This document shows, piece after piece, positions 5,855-6,397 of a stretch of 6,397 nt of DNA. Every line of letters begins with the position of its first letter. Position 1 is the first letter of the stretch. Under the pieces are notes generated by a model. The model was not told the DNA's origin. It did not search any database and saw only the letters and a list, made by a program, of their open reading frames with translations. Origin of the DNA: DUZB01 sp964407525 (GTDB taxonomy: Bacteria; Desulfobacterota; DSM-4660; Desulfatiglandales; Desulfatiglandaceae); the NCBI GenBank assembly GCA_964407525.1, contig CAYOWC010000284.1:1-6397 (forward strand). Reading direction: 5' to 3'. The position numbers and the translations under genes were made by a program.

Positions 5855-6397
5855 TTGACACTGAGCGGATCAGTCCCGACTTTGCGCGTAACGTCGTGTA
5901 ACAAAGCGCCGGTGAATCACCAAGGCGAATTTGTCCTGTACTGGATGACGGCCTTTCGGAGGGTAAGCTGGAACTTCTCTCTGGACCGGGCTGTGGATTG
6001 GGCAAGAGAATTACATAAACCTCTTTTGATATTAGAGGCCCTTCGGTGCGACTACCCATGGGCCAGCGACAGGCTCCATGCCTTTGTGTTGGAAGGGATG
6101 GCCCATAATGCTCGCGAACTGGCCAAACAGCCTGTGGACTACTACCTTTATGTGGAGCGGACCCGGGGAGAGGGCAAGGGGCTCCTTGAAGCCCTCGCCA
6201 AGGATGCCTGCGTCATCGTTACGGATTATTTTCCCTGTTTTTTCATTCCTGCCATGACGCGGGCTGCTGCCGGAAAGGTCGGGGTGTTCATGGAAAAGGT
6301 GGATAGCAACGGTCTACTCCCGCTCAATCTCCCTGAAAAAACTTTTCAGGCCGCCTACCATTTCAGGCGCTTTTCTCAGAAGCACTTGCTTCCCCTC
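5855..6397 (+). CDS. Class II-like DNA photolyase, N-terminal part (runs off the right edge)
   Basis: The frame is open from the TTG to the window end, giving 181 residues of a larger protein (class II enzymes are roughly 450-500 aa). The visible part is the alpha/beta antenna-binding domain of photolyases. VPTLRV (7-12) leads to GEFVLYWMTAFRRVSWNFSL (24-43), matching the class II RVxYWMxRxQRxxDN signature. A segment around PLLILEALRCDYPWASDRLH (56-75) and FVLEGMAHNARELA (77-90) follow. CVIVTDYFPCFFIP (119-132) matches the class II VVTDFSPLRVP strand, and KVDSNGLLPL (148-157) matches VDAHNIVP. The FAD-binding helical domain lies beyond the window, so activity cannot be judged. Class II enzymes use FAD and blue light to split cyclobutane pyrimidine dimers in DNA. 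Some relatives of this form may be cryptochrome-like sensors instead. The TTG start rests on a good upstream GGGGGAG. The gene follows a split-barrel flavin gene by 26 bp. Confidence 0.85.
   Translation, partial: MTLSGSVPTLRVTSCNKAPVNHQGEFVLYWMTAFRRVSWNFSLDRAVDWARELHKPLLILEALRCDYPWASDRLHAFVLEGMAHNARELAKQPVDYYLYVERTRGEGKGLLEALAKDACVIVTDYFPCFFIPAMTRAAAGKVGVFMEKVDSNGLLPLNLPEKTFQAAYHFRRFSQKHLLPL

Noticed and set aside
5855..5883. TTGACA at 5855-5860 as a -35 box for the photolyase gene
   Set aside because: The matching -10 position (GACTTT, 17-bp spacer) is poor, and the TTG is better explained as the start codon after GGGGGAG.

Overview
The window looks like chromosomal DNA from a mesophilic, moderately GC-rich Gram-negative bacterium. 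A sulfate-reducing or syntrophic member of the Desulfobacterota is my best guess. The guess rests on the style of the flavin split-barrel and PEP-synthase-like proteins and on the intergenic repeats: GTAAAAAGTC-ended inverted repeats around a CCCGCGAAGGCGGG core, and TTAGC-rich repeats. I remember such repeats from that group but could not check this by search. Every gene I can support lies on the + strand.

Layout: (1) Positions 1-333 are mostly non-coding leader with several small dyads. One is an almost perfect 15-bp palindrome and one is a weak terminator-like hairpin. One frame is open from the left edge to 275 but has no recognisable product. (2) 334-2960 is a tight two-gene unit: a small FMN split-barrel (PNPOx-like) protein whose stop overlaps by 4 bp (ATGA) the start of a 725-aa PEP-synthase-like protein. 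The large protein keeps the ATP-grasp nucleotide-binding domain and the phospho-histidine swivel domain but has no PEP/pyruvate TIM barrel. (3) 2961-3336 is a gene-free spacer filled by three nested inverted-repeat pairs, apparently a MITE-like element inside TTAGC-rich arms. (4) 3337-6397 is a second run of four genes: another PNPOx-like protein, an atypical NAD(P)-binding SDR with a C-terminal DUF2867 domain (YbjT-like), a third PNPOx-like protein, and the N-terminal third of a class II-like DNA photolyase. The photolyase probably starts at a TTG and runs off the right edge.

The recurring theme is small flavin-binding split-barrel proteins next to a different enzyme each time: a phosphotransferase-like protein, an SDR, and a flavin-dependent photolyase. 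A light, redox or flavin-linked stress role is a reasonable inference for 3337-6397, but the sequence does not prove it. No tRNA, rRNA, CRISPR array or transposase gene was seen. The window contains no clearly unprecedented system. The most noteworthy points are the truncated-architecture dikinase coupled to a flavin-fold partner, the three split-barrel proteins in six genes, and the nested repeat element.
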